Positions 25,396 to 33,200 of a DNA stretch of 36,571 bases are shown here, one piece after another. Positions within the stretch are counted from its first letter, which is position 1. Each line of letters starts with the position of its first letter. The notes below the pieces were generated by a model. That model was given only the letters and a program-made list of their open reading frames with translations, was not told where the DNA came from and did no database searches. The translations under genes and the position numbers were made by a program. Location of the stretch: positions 1-36,571 of the forward strand of contig CADDYV010000035.1 of assembly GCA_902810695.1 (NCBI GenBank). Direction: 5' to 3'. The DNA is from Actinomycetota bacterium (lineage in GTDB: Bacteria > Actinomycetota > Rubrobacteria > Rubrobacterales > Rubrobacteraceae).

Positions 25396-25424
25396 TTGTT
25401 TGACTGATGGTCAGTCAGTATAGT
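25396..25424 (+). promoter_or_regulatory. candidate promoter of acyl-CoA ligase
   Basis: TTGTTT (25396-25401), a 17-bp spacer and TATAGT (25419-25424). The spacer is almost exactly the FadR-like dyad, so a bound repressor would exclude RNA polymerase. Confidence 0.5.
25401..25417. promoter_or_regulatory. FadR-like operator, site 2
   Basis: A perfect inverted repeat TGACTGA-TGG-TCAGTCA with the same arms as site 1. It lies between the divergent SDR-ALDH operon and the acyl-CoA ligase gene, filling the -35/-10 spacer of the ligase promoter. A half-site (GGTCAGTC, minus strand) lies near 25305-25316. Confidence 0.75.
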
Positions 25425-25476
25425 ATTTTGAGCTATGTCGGGAGTGGGGAGAGTTGCAGGGGGTTGAGGGAAACCG

Positions 25477-27315
25477 ATGATGTCTGATCGAGCGGGGGTG
25501 ATTTGCTTGCTACGGATCGAGCGTGATGAGAACAGGACGCGGGAGGTTCTGGAGCGGGTGAGGAGTGCCCGGAGCCTTCCTGATGCTTTCGGGCTTGCTG
25601 TGCTGGAGAAAGAGGATAAGGTAGCCCTCGGGGAGAAGGTCGGGGGGCGCTGGCAGACGGTGTCTTTCCGGGATCTCTACCGCAGAATTGAGCACTTTGC
25701 CGGGGGACTTGCCGGGCTTGGGGTGGATGCGGGCTCCCGGGTTGCCCTGATGTCTACCAACTGTATCGGGTGGACCGTGGCGGACCTTGCGATCATGAGT
25801 CTGGGAGCGGTGACGGTCCCGATCTTTCCTACGCTCGGGCCGAAGCAGACGGCGCACATACTGAAAGATTCGGGCGCGGAGATCGTCATAGTCGAGGGCG
25901 GGGAGCAGCTCGAGTCCGTCAGAGAATCCGGGGTTCCGGTGCGGCGCGTGATCGTTATAGACGAGGATGGAGCCAACCGGGATGTCCTGCGCTTCTCCGA
26001 GGTGGAGCGGGAAGGGGCCAGAAAGCAGAATCCGGGTTGGGAAGAGAACCTGCTCTCGCTGGGGCGGGACGACGTTGCGACCCTCATCTACACCTCGGGC
26101 ACTTCGGGTCGGCAGAAGGGTGTGATCCTGACCCACGGCAACATCCTCTCCAACTTGGAGGCCATCATAGAGGTCGTGCCGATCTCCGACGACGACATCG
26201 GGCTCTCCGTGCTGCCCCTTTCCCACGTCCTGGAGCGCACGTGCAGCCAGTTCGTCAACCTGGTAGGCGGCGGCACCAACTACATCGCCGAGTCCGTAGA
26301 TGAGGTGCAGCAGAACCTCCTGGAGGTGCGCCCCACCGTGCTACTCGTCGTCCCGCGACTGTTCGAGCGGGTGTTCGGGGTGATACGGGCGCAGGGTACT
26401 GCCAACCCCGTGAGGGCCAGGATCTTCGAGGGCGCGGTCCGGCTGGCCCGGCGCAAGTATGAGCACGATTGCGGAGAATCCACGATGAGCCTCGCCGAGC
26501 GGGCCCTGTTTGCGATCTGCGACCTGCTCGTCTACCGCAAGGTCCGCAAGGGACTGGGGGGCAGGGTCAGGTTCTGCGTGAGCGGCGGGGCCCGGCTGGA
26601 GCCGTGGCTGGGAGAGTTCTTCTACGGGGCCGGAGTCCCGATAATCGAGGGCTACGGTCTGACGGAGACTTCGCCCGTGATCTCCGTCAACCATCCCGAA
26701 GATCTCCGGTTCGGCACCGTGGGACCGCCGCTGCCCAACGTCGAGGTCAAGCTCTCGGAGGACGGTGAGATCCTGGTGCGCGGGCCGAGCGTAACACCGG
26801 GCTATCACAACCTGCCCGAGGAGAACGAGGCATCCTTCGAGGACGGCTGGTTCCGCACCGGCGACGTCGGCGAGTTCGACGAGGGAGGCCGCCTGAGGAT
26901 AACCGACCGCTCCAAGGACATCATGGTCCTCGATACCGGCAAGAACGTCGCCCCGCAGCCGGTAGAGACGGCGCTCTCGAACACTCCTCACATCGAGCAG
27001 GCGATGCTCATCGGCGACGGCAGAAAGTTCGTGTCGGCCCTGATCGTGCCGGACTTCGAGGCCGTGCGCAGGAGCCTGCAGGAAGATCTTTCCAACGAGA
27101 AGATGTGCTCTGATAGGCGGGTTATGGAGCTGATCCAGTCCGAAATAGACGAAGTGTCGGCAGACTTCCCACGCCACGAGAGGCCGAAGAAGTTCGCGCT
27201 GGTACCCTACGAGTGGACCGAAGAGAACGGCGAGATGACCCCGACCCTGAAGCTGAAGAGAAAGAGGATCCTCTCCCGCAACGAAGATCTGGTGCGGGAG
27301 ATCTACGCCAGCTAA
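25477..27315 (+). CDS. long-chain fatty-acid-CoA ligase
   Basis: A 612-residue AMP-forming acyl-CoA synthetase of the long-chain FadD15-like group. The P-loop YTSGTSGRQKG starts near residue 205, YGLTETSPVI near 393, and DGWFRTGDVG with ITDRSKDIMVLDTGKNVAP near 456-490. The last motif, with a late Lys in LKLKRKR, is typical of membrane-associated long-chain ligases. It activates free fatty acids for the beta-oxidation genes upstream. GAGGG seven bases before the ATG supports the start. It is divergent from the SDR-ALDH operon across a region with a FadR-like dyad inside its promoter, so induction by fatty acids is expected. Confidence 0.92.
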   Translation: MMSDRAGVICLLRIERDENRTREVLERVRSARSLPDAFGLAVLEKEDKVALGEKVGGRWQTVSFRDLYRRIEHFAGGLAGLGVDAGSRVALMSTNCIGWTVADLAIMSLGAVTVPIFPTLGPKQTAHILKDSGAEIVIVEGGEQLESVRESGVPVRRVIVIDEDGANRDVLRFSEVEREGARKQNPGWEENLLSLGRDDVATLIYTSGTSGRQKGVILTHGNILSNLEAIIEVVPISDDDIGLSVLPLSHVLERTCSQFVNLVGGGTNYIAESVDEVQQNLLEVRPTVLLVVPRLFERVFGVIRAQGTANPVRARIFEGAVRLARRKYEHDCGESTMSLAERALFAICDLLVYRKVRKGLGGRVRFCVSGGARLEPWLGEFFYGAGVPIIEGYGLTETSPVISVNHPEDLRFGTVGPPLPNVEVKLSEDGEILVRGPSVTPGYHNLPEENEASFEDGWFRTGDVGEFDEGGRLRITDRSKDIMVLDTGKNVAPQPVETALSNTPHIEQAMLIGDGRKFVSALIVPDFEAVRRSLQEDLSNEKMCSDRRVMELIQSEIDEVSADFPRHERPKKFALVPYEWTEENGEMTPTLKLKRKRILSRNEDLVREIYAS

Positions 27316-27325
27316 CGAAAATCAG

Positions 27326-27357
27326 CGGGGGAGCGAGTTGTTCGCAGTGCCCCCCCG
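27326..27357 (-). terminator. terminator hairpin between convergent genes
   Basis: The outer arms CGGGGG/CCCCCG (27326-27331 and 27352-27357) enclose inner GCGA/TCGC arms. On the minus strand the hairpin is followed by TGATTTT, so it best serves the SCP2 gene ending at 27366. It also sits right after the ligase stop and may work in both directions. Confidence 0.6.
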
Positions 27358-27365
27358 ATTCCCGG

Positions 27366-27695
27366 CTAGCCCAGCACCACCTTCTGGAGCTTCATGGCCT
27401 TGCCGGTGCTGCCCTTGACCTTGAGCTTGCCCTTCATGAACGCGCTCATCGGCTTGGTCTCCTTGGAGACGATGGAGAGCCAGTCGTCTTCGTTTGCCAT
27501 CAGGGTGCACTCGGGCTCGACGTCCGAACCATCGTCCAGGACATCCAGCGTACCATCCTCGTTGAACCGTACGATGAACCTCCCGGCCCCCTTGATGTCG
27601 AACCCGTAGACTCCCCTGAGCTGCCTGATATCCTCCCCAGTAAGCTCCTCCCTCATCTGCTCGAAGTACTCCCGGGCCGAACCGTACCTGGGCAA
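27366..27695 (-). CDS. SCP2 sterol-carrier-type lipid-binding protein
   Basis: A 109-residue single-domain SCP2-family protein. It runs from helix EYFEQMREEL through GVYGFDIKGAGRFIVRF, then MANEDDWLSIVSKETKPMSAFMKGKLKVKGSTGKAMKLQKV cut here into family elements: the D-W-x-x-I and the F-M-x-G-K-L-K-V-x-G-S loop. These proteins bind acyl-CoA or fatty acids and are often encoded with beta-oxidation genes. The open frame extends to 27797 but would run through the promoter and operator. A TTG at 27695 with AGGGGG six bases upstream fits both the family length and the promoter at 27743-27772. An ATG at 27734 lacks a ribosome site. Confidence 0.85.
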   Translation of the reverse strand: MPRYGSAREYFEQMREELTGEDIRQLRGVYGFDIKGAGRFIVRFNEDGTLDVLDDGSDVEPECTLMANEDDWLSIVSKETKPMSAFMKGKLKVKGSTGKAMKLQKVVLG

Positions 27696-27742
27696 TTTTG
27701 TCCCCCTCTCATATTCTCGTACTCCTCGATGCATCTGACCAA

Positions 27743-27772
27743 TGTATACACCACTAACTGACTGACTGTCAA
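27743..27772 (-). promoter_or_regulatory. candidate promoter of SCP2 gene
   Basis: A perfect TTGACA (27767-27772, minus strand), an 18-bp spacer and TATACA (27743-27748). The -35 is inside FadR-like site 3. Confidence 0.55.
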
Positions 27773-27775
27773 TCA
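27759..27775. promoter_or_regulatory. FadR-like operator, site 3 (one mismatch)
   Basis: TGACTGA-CTG-TCAATCA: one arm is identical to sites 1 and 2, the other differs at one base. It overlaps the -35 of the SCP2 promoter. Confidence 0.65.
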
Positions 27776-27843
27776 TAAGTTTGAATCGCAGAGGCATCCT
27801 CCGGGGCAGACGCTCCTATCCCGCTCCCTACGGGAGAGTGCGG

Positions 27844-28659
27844 CTAGCTCTGGCTTGCCACCAGCGTCTCCTCGAAGAACTCCAGCGTGCGCCGCCAGGC
27901 GTCTCTGGCGGCATCTTCGCGGTAATTGGGACGGGTGTCGTTGAAGAAGGCGTGGGGCGCTCCGGGATAGACCTGGTAGCGGAAGTCTTTGCCCGCTTTC
28001 TTCATCGCCGCCTCCAGATCCGGCACGGCATCGGTGATGCGGTGGTCCTCGCCGCCGTAGATGCCGAGCACCGAAGCTCTGATATCGGGCACGCGCTCCA
28101 GCGGCGGGTTCTGGCCGTAGAAGATCACCGCCGCCGCGAGGTCCGGGCAGATGGTGGCTAGATCTGCTGAGATGCCGCCGCCCATGCAGAAACCGATGCT
28201 GCCGATCCGCCTCTCGTCCACCTCGGGCCTGCCTTGCAGGTAGCGCACCGCTCCCAGCAGGTCGCGAGCGAAGCTGTGCCGCTGCTCCGGGGTGAGGAGT
28301 CTGCTCAGGATCTTTATCGCGTCCCGCTCCGCCTGCGGCTTCTCCGAGAGCGCGCCTTCCAGCTTCGAGGGGTCGCGCTGGACCTCCTGCGAGGCCGAGC
28401 GAACGAACTGCATGCCCGCCGCGATGCGCTCGGGGGTGAGCTTGTCATTCCACTCCCCCGTGTAAAGGTTGGGGGCCAGCGCGGCATATCCTTCGCCCGC
28501 GAACCGCCGGGCCACGTCCTTTATGTGCTCGTCGAGTCCCCATATCTCCTGTATGACTATGACCGCCGGAAGATTGCTGCTCTCTGTGTCGGGCAGCGCC
28601 AGATAACCCTCGATATCACGCCCCTCTCCCTCGAGGCTGACCATAAACCTTTCAGGCAT
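27844..28659 (-). CDS. dienelactone hydrolase family protein
   Basis: A 271-residue alpha/beta hydrolase of the dienelactone hydrolase (carboxymethylenebutenolidase) family. The catalytic triad is visible: nucleophile C158 in GFCMGGG, D205 in YGGEDHRI and H236 in PGAPHAFFND. EIWGLDEHIKD near residue 38 is also a family block. Substrates may be lactones, esters or ring-cleavage products; no aromatic-degradation genes are next to it. GGAGG seven bases before this ATG supports the start; a frame longer by 33 codons begins in the AT-rich leader. It is a separate transcript from the SCP2 gene, which follows about 100 bp on. Confidence 0.9.
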   Translation of the reverse strand: MPERFMVSLEGEGRDIEGYLALPDTESSNLPAVIVIQEIWGLDEHIKDVARRFAGEGYAALAPNLYTGEWNDKLTPERIAAGMQFVRSASQEVQRDPSKLEGALSEKPQAERDAIKILSRLLTPEQRHSFARDLLGAVRYLQGRPEVDERRIGSIGFCMGGGISADLATICPDLAAAVIFYGQNPPLERVPDIRASVLGIYGGEDHRITDAVPDLEAAMKKAGKDFRYQVYPGAPHAFFNDTRPNYREDAARDAWRRTLEFFEETLVASQS

Positions 28660-28893
28660 CGCCGTACCTCCGCGACTCGCTTCCCCTCGCAGACAAAAGC
28701 GCACGTTTACGTACAGGTGTGTTATTTTATATGAAAGGCCAGAATTGGAAAGCTTCACGGAGGTTGCGGCCCGCAGGGGTGATGACCTTCGTGAGGCTCT
28801 TAGATTTGGAGTCTAGCGGGTAGCGCGTTGCAGCGCGGACGATTTAGATAACTCTATTTTAATAACACGATTTGACGTTGGGAGGAGCGACGG

Positions 28894-30711
28894 ATGGATG
28901 GGAGTAACGGGGAGGTTCGCAAGAACGTAATCTTCATCGGGCTGGCCCTGGGGATGCTGGCGGCGGCGGCGAGCCAGACGATAGTTTCCCCGGCGCTGCC
29001 GGTGATCGTCTCGGAGCTTGGCGGGGTCAGCCACTACAGTTGGGTGGCTACCTCGGCCCTGCTGGTCTCGGCTGTAACGGTGCCGATGGTCGGCAAGCTC
29101 TCCGACCTCTACGGCAGGCGGCTCTTCTTCATCGCGGGGCTTGTGATCTTCATGCTCGGGTCGGTCGCGGCGGGTGCGGCCCAGGACTTCTGGTGGCTGG
29201 TCGGGGCGAGGGCCATCCAGGGGCTCGGCATGGGAACCATCCTGCCGCTCGCCCAGACCATCCTCGGCGACATCGTGAGCGCCCGCGAGAGGGGACGCTA
29301 CGTCGGATACCTCGGCGGGGTGTTCGGGATAGCCTCCGTCAGCGGCCCGCTGGTGGGAGGCTGGGTCACGGACAATTTCTCCTGGCGGTGGCTCTTCTAC
29401 ATCAACCTGCCGCTCGGCATAGCGGCGCTCGCCTTCGTTATCGTGTTTCTCCATCTGCCCCACGTCCCCCGCAAGCACGCCATAGACTACCTGGGCTTCT
29501 CGACACTGGGGCTGGGGCTCGTCGCGGTGCTTCTGGCTACCTCCTGGGGCGGCACGCAGTACCCCTGGGACTCCTGGCACGTCATCGGGCTGTACGCGGT
29601 GGGCGCGCTGTTGTTGATAGCATTCCTCATAAACGAGCGGTACGCCGAGGAGCCTGTGATCCCTCTGGGGCTGTGGAAGAACTCCATCTTCAGCCTCTCC
29701 AACATCGCCAACCTGGCCGTGGCGATGGGCATGTTCGGGGCCATCTACTACGTGCCCGTCTTCGCGCAGGGGGTTCTGGGCGTGAGCGTTACCGGCTCGG
29801 GAACCATAACGATACCCCTTACGGCCTCGATGATCCTGACCAGCATCGTGGTGGGCAGGCTCATAACGCGCACCGGGCGCTACAAAGTGTTCATCCTGAC
29901 GGGCACGCTCATCATGTGCTTCGGCTACTTCCTCCTCACCCACCTCGGCTACCACTCCTCCAAGAACGAGGTCCGGCTCTTCCTGGTGGTCGTCGGGCTG
30001 GGTCTCGGGTGCGTGCTGCAGACCTACACCCTGATCGTGCAGAACGCCGTCTCGCGCGAAAACCTGGGCGTCGCGACGGCGGCCACGCAGTTCTCGCGCT
30101 CGGTGGGAGCCACGATCGGCATCGCCATCTTCGGCACCATCCTCACGAGCAACATGAAGACCGAGATCCCCAGGCACCTGCCGCCCGCCGCGAGGTCGCA
30201 GGCCGCGCACCTCTCCCATTCCGGCGTCCAGACCGTGCTCGACCCGAACGCCATAGGCAAACTGCCGGAAGCGGTCGCTAACGGCATCCGGGAGGGACTC
30301 GCCGCCTCGATACACCCGCTGTTCGTAGTCGGCATCCCCATCGTGGCCGCAGCCTTCGTCATGAGCCTGTTTATCAGGGAGATACCGCTGCGTACCGTGG
30401 CCTTCGTGGACGAAGGGAAAAGGAGCCCAACCCCGGAGTCTGCGGATGTCAACATTGACAGCAGTAGCAGGGATCTGCTGCTGGCTGGTATCGCCCTGGA
30501 GTACCTGGCCCGGCGCGCGGAGAACGCCAACGGGGACTATCCGAACCTCGTCGCCGCCGCTTCGAGGCTGATTCCCGCGGAGAACGGCGAGAGCGCCAGT
30601 GAACGTGCCAGGATAGCCGCGCGGGAGGTGATGCGTCCGCTCGCGCTCCAGATGGTCCTGAGCGGCATCCAGAAAGATGGCAATGCCCGCGAGAACGAGA
30701 GGTCTGGCTGA
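28894..30711 (+). CDS. DHA2-family (EmrB/QacA) multidrug exporter with C-terminal extension
   Basis: A 605-residue 14-helix MFS drug:H+ antiporter. GKLSDLYGRRLFF (motif A loop between helices 2 and 3), GARAIQGLGMGTILPLAQ and GPLVGGWVTDNFSWRWLFYINLPLG cut into family blocks (motif C then W-R-W-x-F-x-I-N-L-P) are all present. Transport domains end near residue 500. The following 100 residues are soluble and partly helical (SSRDLLLAGIALEYLARR), unusual for this family. GGAGG eight bases upstream supports the ATG. A second DHA2 gene follows on the same strand after 87-108 bp. Substrates are not predictable. Confidence 0.9.
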   Translation: MDGSNGEVRKNVIFIGLALGMLAAAASQTIVSPALPVIVSELGGVSHYSWVATSALLVSAVTVPMVGKLSDLYGRRLFFIAGLVIFMLGSVAAGAAQDFWWLVGARAIQGLGMGTILPLAQTILGDIVSARERGRYVGYLGGVFGIASVSGPLVGGWVTDNFSWRWLFYINLPLGIAALAFVIVFLHLPHVPRKHAIDYLGFSTLGLGLVAVLLATSWGGTQYPWDSWHVIGLYAVGALLLIAFLINERYAEEPVIPLGLWKNSIFSLSNIANLAVAMGMFGAIYYVPVFAQGVLGVSVTGSGTITIPLTASMILTSIVVGRLITRTGRYKVFILTGTLIMCFGYFLLTHLGYHSSKNEVRLFLVVVGLGLGCVLQTYTLIVQNAVSRENLGVATAATQFSRSVGATIGIAIFGTILTSNMKTEIPRHLPPAARSQAAHLSHSGVQTVLDPNAIGKLPEAVANGIREGLAASIHPLFVVGIPIVAAAFVMSLFIREIPLRTVAFVDEGKRSPTPESADVNIDSSSRDLLLAGIALEYLARRAENANGDYPNLVAAASRLIPAENGESASERARIAAREVMRPLALQMVLSGIQKDGNARENERSG

Positions 30712-30819
30712 GATACCAGCTTCCTCCAGAAAACACTCGAACACGGATACGCGGAGATCCGGGGCGAGAGAGCAGCCGGACCCGCTGGTTCGTCTAGAAT
30801 GTTTCTCTCTGGAGAGAGC

Positions 30820-32358
30820 ATGAAATCTGCGAACACAACCTCCGTAAAGCAGGCCTATCCCGAGCGTGGGAAGGTACTCGCCGGGCTGGTCCTGGCGATG
30901 GGGCTCGCGGCGATGGACACCACCATCGTAGCCACGGCGGTGCCCTCGATCGTGCGGGATCTCGGCGGATTTTCTCTCTTTACCTGGGTGTTCTCCGTCT
31001 ACCTGCTCGTCCAGGCGATTACGGTCCCGATCTATGGCAAGCTCGCCGACCTCTACGGCCGCAAGCCGGTCTTGCTCGCCGGCGCCGCTATATTCCTGCT
31101 CGGCTCGGCTCTTTGCGGCCTCTCCTGGAGCATGCTGGCCCTGATCTCCTTCCGCGCCATCCAGGGTATAGGGGCGGGGGCCATCCAGCCCATCGTCACG
31201 ACGGTCGCGGGCGACATGTACACCATCGAGGAACGCGCCCGCATCCAGGGCTGGCTCTCCAGCGTGTGGGGCATCTCGGCGGTCGTCGGGCCGGTAGTCG
31301 GCGGCTTCTTCGCCGACTATGGCTCGTGGCGCTGGATCTTCTACGTCAACCTGCCCGTCGGGGCCGTTGCCCTGTTTATGGTCAGTGCCTACCTGCACGA
31401 GGGCATAGAACGCAAACCTCACCAGATAGACTACGCCGGTACCGCGCTGCTCGCCGTCGGGGTGGGCCTGCTCATACTCGGGCTCCTCGAAGGAGACGTG
31501 GGTTGGGCGTGGATCTCGGCCCCGAGCCTGCTCATCTTCGCAGCAGCAGTCCTCGCGCTCGCCGCGTTTGTCTGGCAGGAGCGCCGGGCCGCGGAGCCGG
31601 TCGTGCCGCCCTGGGTCTTCAGGCGGCGGCTCCTGATAGGCGCGAACCTCGCGACCGCCGTGCTGGGGTTGCTCGTCATGGGGCTCTCGACGTTTCTACC
31701 TACCTATGCCCAGGACGTTCTCGGGGCGGGCGCGATCGTCGCCGGATTCTCGCTCGCCGTCATGTCTATCGGCTGGCCCCTCGCCTCGACGTTCTCCAGC
31801 AGGATCTACCTGCGCATCGGCTTCCGCGATACCGCGCTCATCGGGACGCTGTTTTGCCTCGCTTCGGGTCTCATCTTCGGCTCGTTGCCGGAGTCGGCTC
31901 CGGTGTGGCTGGCCGCTGTCGGAAGTCTCGTCATGGGAGTCGGGCTCGGGCTCCTCTCCACCCCCATCATAGTCGGCCTCCAGTACGTCGTGGACTGGGA
32001 GCACCGGGGCACGGTAACCGGAGCCAACATGTTCACCCGCCAGCTCGGACAGACTCTGGGAGCCGCCATCTTCGGCACCGTCGCCAACTCCACCCTCGCG
32101 AGGTGGTTGGACCGCGCGCCCGCGAGCGTAGCGGGACACGCCCCCAAAACGGTCAACGCGGTGGGAAAGTTGCTCGGTGGCAGAACGCATCGCCCCGGCA
32201 CGTCCATCGAGACCTACCTCCGTCACGGCCTCTACCTCGCCACCCATCAGGTCTTCCTGGGGCTCGCCGTCGTAGCCGCTTTCGGCATCCTCATACTCCT
32301 CTCGACCCCGCGCCGCTTCGAGAAGCTGAGCTTCGATAATGGAGCCTCGGAAACCTGA
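30820..32358 (+). CDS. DHA2-family (EmrB/QacA) multidrug exporter
   Basis: A 512-residue 14-helix MFS exporter. D in AMDTTIVATAVPSIVRDLG (helix 1), GKLADLYGRKPVLLAG (motif A), FRAIQGIGAGAIQPI and GPVVGGFFADYGSWRWIF are standard DHA2 features. The ATG at 30820 has GGAGAG six bases upstream; another ATG seven codons earlier lacks one. Unlike its upstream neighbour it ends soon after the last helix. The two genes look like a tandem pair of related but diverged pumps, possibly co-transcribed. It is followed after 58 bp by the OsmC-like gene with its own -10-like TATACT (32380-32385). Confidence 0.9.
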   Translation: MKSANTTSVKQAYPERGKVLAGLVLAMGLAAMDTTIVATAVPSIVRDLGGFSLFTWVFSVYLLVQAITVPIYGKLADLYGRKPVLLAGAAIFLLGSALCGLSWSMLALISFRAIQGIGAGAIQPIVTTVAGDMYTIEERARIQGWLSSVWGISAVVGPVVGGFFADYGSWRWIFYVNLPVGAVALFMVSAYLHEGIERKPHQIDYAGTALLAVGVGLLILGLLEGDVGWAWISAPSLLIFAAAVLALAAFVWQERRAAEPVVPPWVFRRRLLIGANLATAVLGLLVMGLSTFLPTYAQDVLGAGAIVAGFSLAVMSIGWPLASTFSSRIYLRIGFRDTALIGTLFCLASGLIFGSLPESAPVWLAAVGSLVMGVGLGLLSTPIIVGLQYVVDWEHRGTVTGANMFTRQLGQTLGAAIFGTVANSTLARWLDRAPASVAGHAPKTVNAVGKLLGGRTHRPGTSIETYLRHGLYLATHQVFLGLAVVAAFGILILLSTPRRFEKLSFDNGASET

Positions 32359-32416
32359 TGAGTTCTGGCATCATCCGGTTATACTCGTCTGTGAAAGCGT
32401 GAGAGGAGGTAGCAAG

Positions 32417-32902
32417 ATGAGCGAGGTCGCCTACACTTCCCGGGTGAGGGTGGAGCCGGTGGAGGGCAAGACCCGCCGCGCCTACATACCGCCCGATGAG
32501 GAGAAGGTCCTCTTCGGCGTCCACAGCGAGGTCGCTGCTCATTACGGCGTTTCTCCCGACCAGGAGACGCCTCGCCCCACGACGCTCGACTACCTGGTCG
32601 CCGCCGCCGGGGGTTGACTGCTCGGCACCTTCTCGGGCGCGCTGGCAGCGCGTCATGTTTCCTTCAGCGACCTCCGCGCCGATGTTACGGGGGAGATCGA
32701 ACTGGAGAACAAGGTCCTCGTCGTCAAGAGGATCAAAGTCCTCTACCACCTCGCCGCGAGCGAGAGCGACCGCAAGACCATCGAGCGCGTCATCTCCTTC
32801 TACGCCGATGGCTGCCCGGTCGCGCGCTCCATCAGGGAGAGCATCGAGATCTCAAGCGACTTCGAGCTTTTACGCCAGCCTGAGACAAACAGCAAACCTT
32901 GA
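32417..32902 (+). CDS. OsmC-like protein, probable selenoprotein (TGA = Sec67)
   Basis: A 161-residue OsmC/Ohr-family thiol peroxidase-like protein if the in-frame TGA at 32615-32617 is read through. OsmC proteins reduce organic hydroperoxides with two conserved cysteines; the first lies in a GGC motif on a long helix, the second in a C-P-V-x-R-(A/S) motif. Here the frame reads LDYLVAAAGG, then TGA, then LLGTFSGALAARH, so TGA stands exactly at the first cysteine (residue 67). The second, C133 (DGCPVARSI), is intact. The frame stays open and family-like for another 94 codons. A hairpin at 32636-32654 fits a bacterial SECIS. AGGAGGT six bases before the ATG supports the start. The alternative is a single nonsense mutation or sequencing error. 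Confidence 0.82.
32636..32654 (+). promoter_or_regulatory. candidate bacterial SECIS hairpin
   Basis: An 8-bp stem (GGCGCGCT with AGCGCGTC, one G-U pair) and a GGC apical loop at 32644-32646. The loop begins 26 nt after the in-frame TGA. As I recall, published bacterial SECIS models ask for a G in the first two loop bases, a stem of a few to 16 bp and 16-37 nt from UGA to the loop; this fits all three. Confidence 0.65.
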
Positions 32903-32984
32903 CCGCCGCCCGTCCAGAGTATAGAAACCAGAACAACTAACCATCGGCCAACAACCGGGGTTGCGGCTGAGAGGAGTATGGTTG

Positions 32985-33200
32985 ATGGCCGCTCGAGTTA
33001 TGCCGCCGGGTCCAGGGAGAAGGTTTTTGACCGGGAACCTCTCGGAGTACATGCGAGATCCTCTGGGCTTCCTTTTGCGGTGCGCGCGGGAGTATGGAGA
33101 TTTCCGAGGGTGAAATCGTACATGATAAACAACCCGAAATATATCGAGGAGATCCTGCTCAAGAGCAACCGCGGATTCATCAAGGATAGGGGCGAACGTA
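32985..33200 (+). pseudogene. cytochrome P450, 5' fragment with frameshift
   Basis: The start looks like a P450: from the ATG at 32985 (GAGGAG eight bases upstream) the frame gives PPGPGRRFLTGNLSEYMRDP, then GFLLRCAREYGD, a typical proline-rich hinge and A helix. It stops at a TGA near 33110. The next P450 segment, SYMINNPKYIEEIL and KSNRGFIKDRG, continues in another frame, so a short deletion or frameshift has occurred. About 85% of the gene, including the haem cysteine, is missing; an IS remnant begins at about 33200. It cannot be functional. Confidence 0.75.

Noticed and set aside
28760-28893. Possible tRNA or small RNA before the first DHA2 exporter
   Set aside because: GGTAGCGCGTTGCAGCGC recalls a tRNA D arm, but no anticodon arm, T loop or acceptor pairing could be assembled.
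28813-31422. 869-codon open frame on the minus strand
   Set aside because: It lies antisense to the two clear DHA2 exporter genes and has the composition of a shadow frame (rich in R, P, G, D, H) with no recognisable domain.
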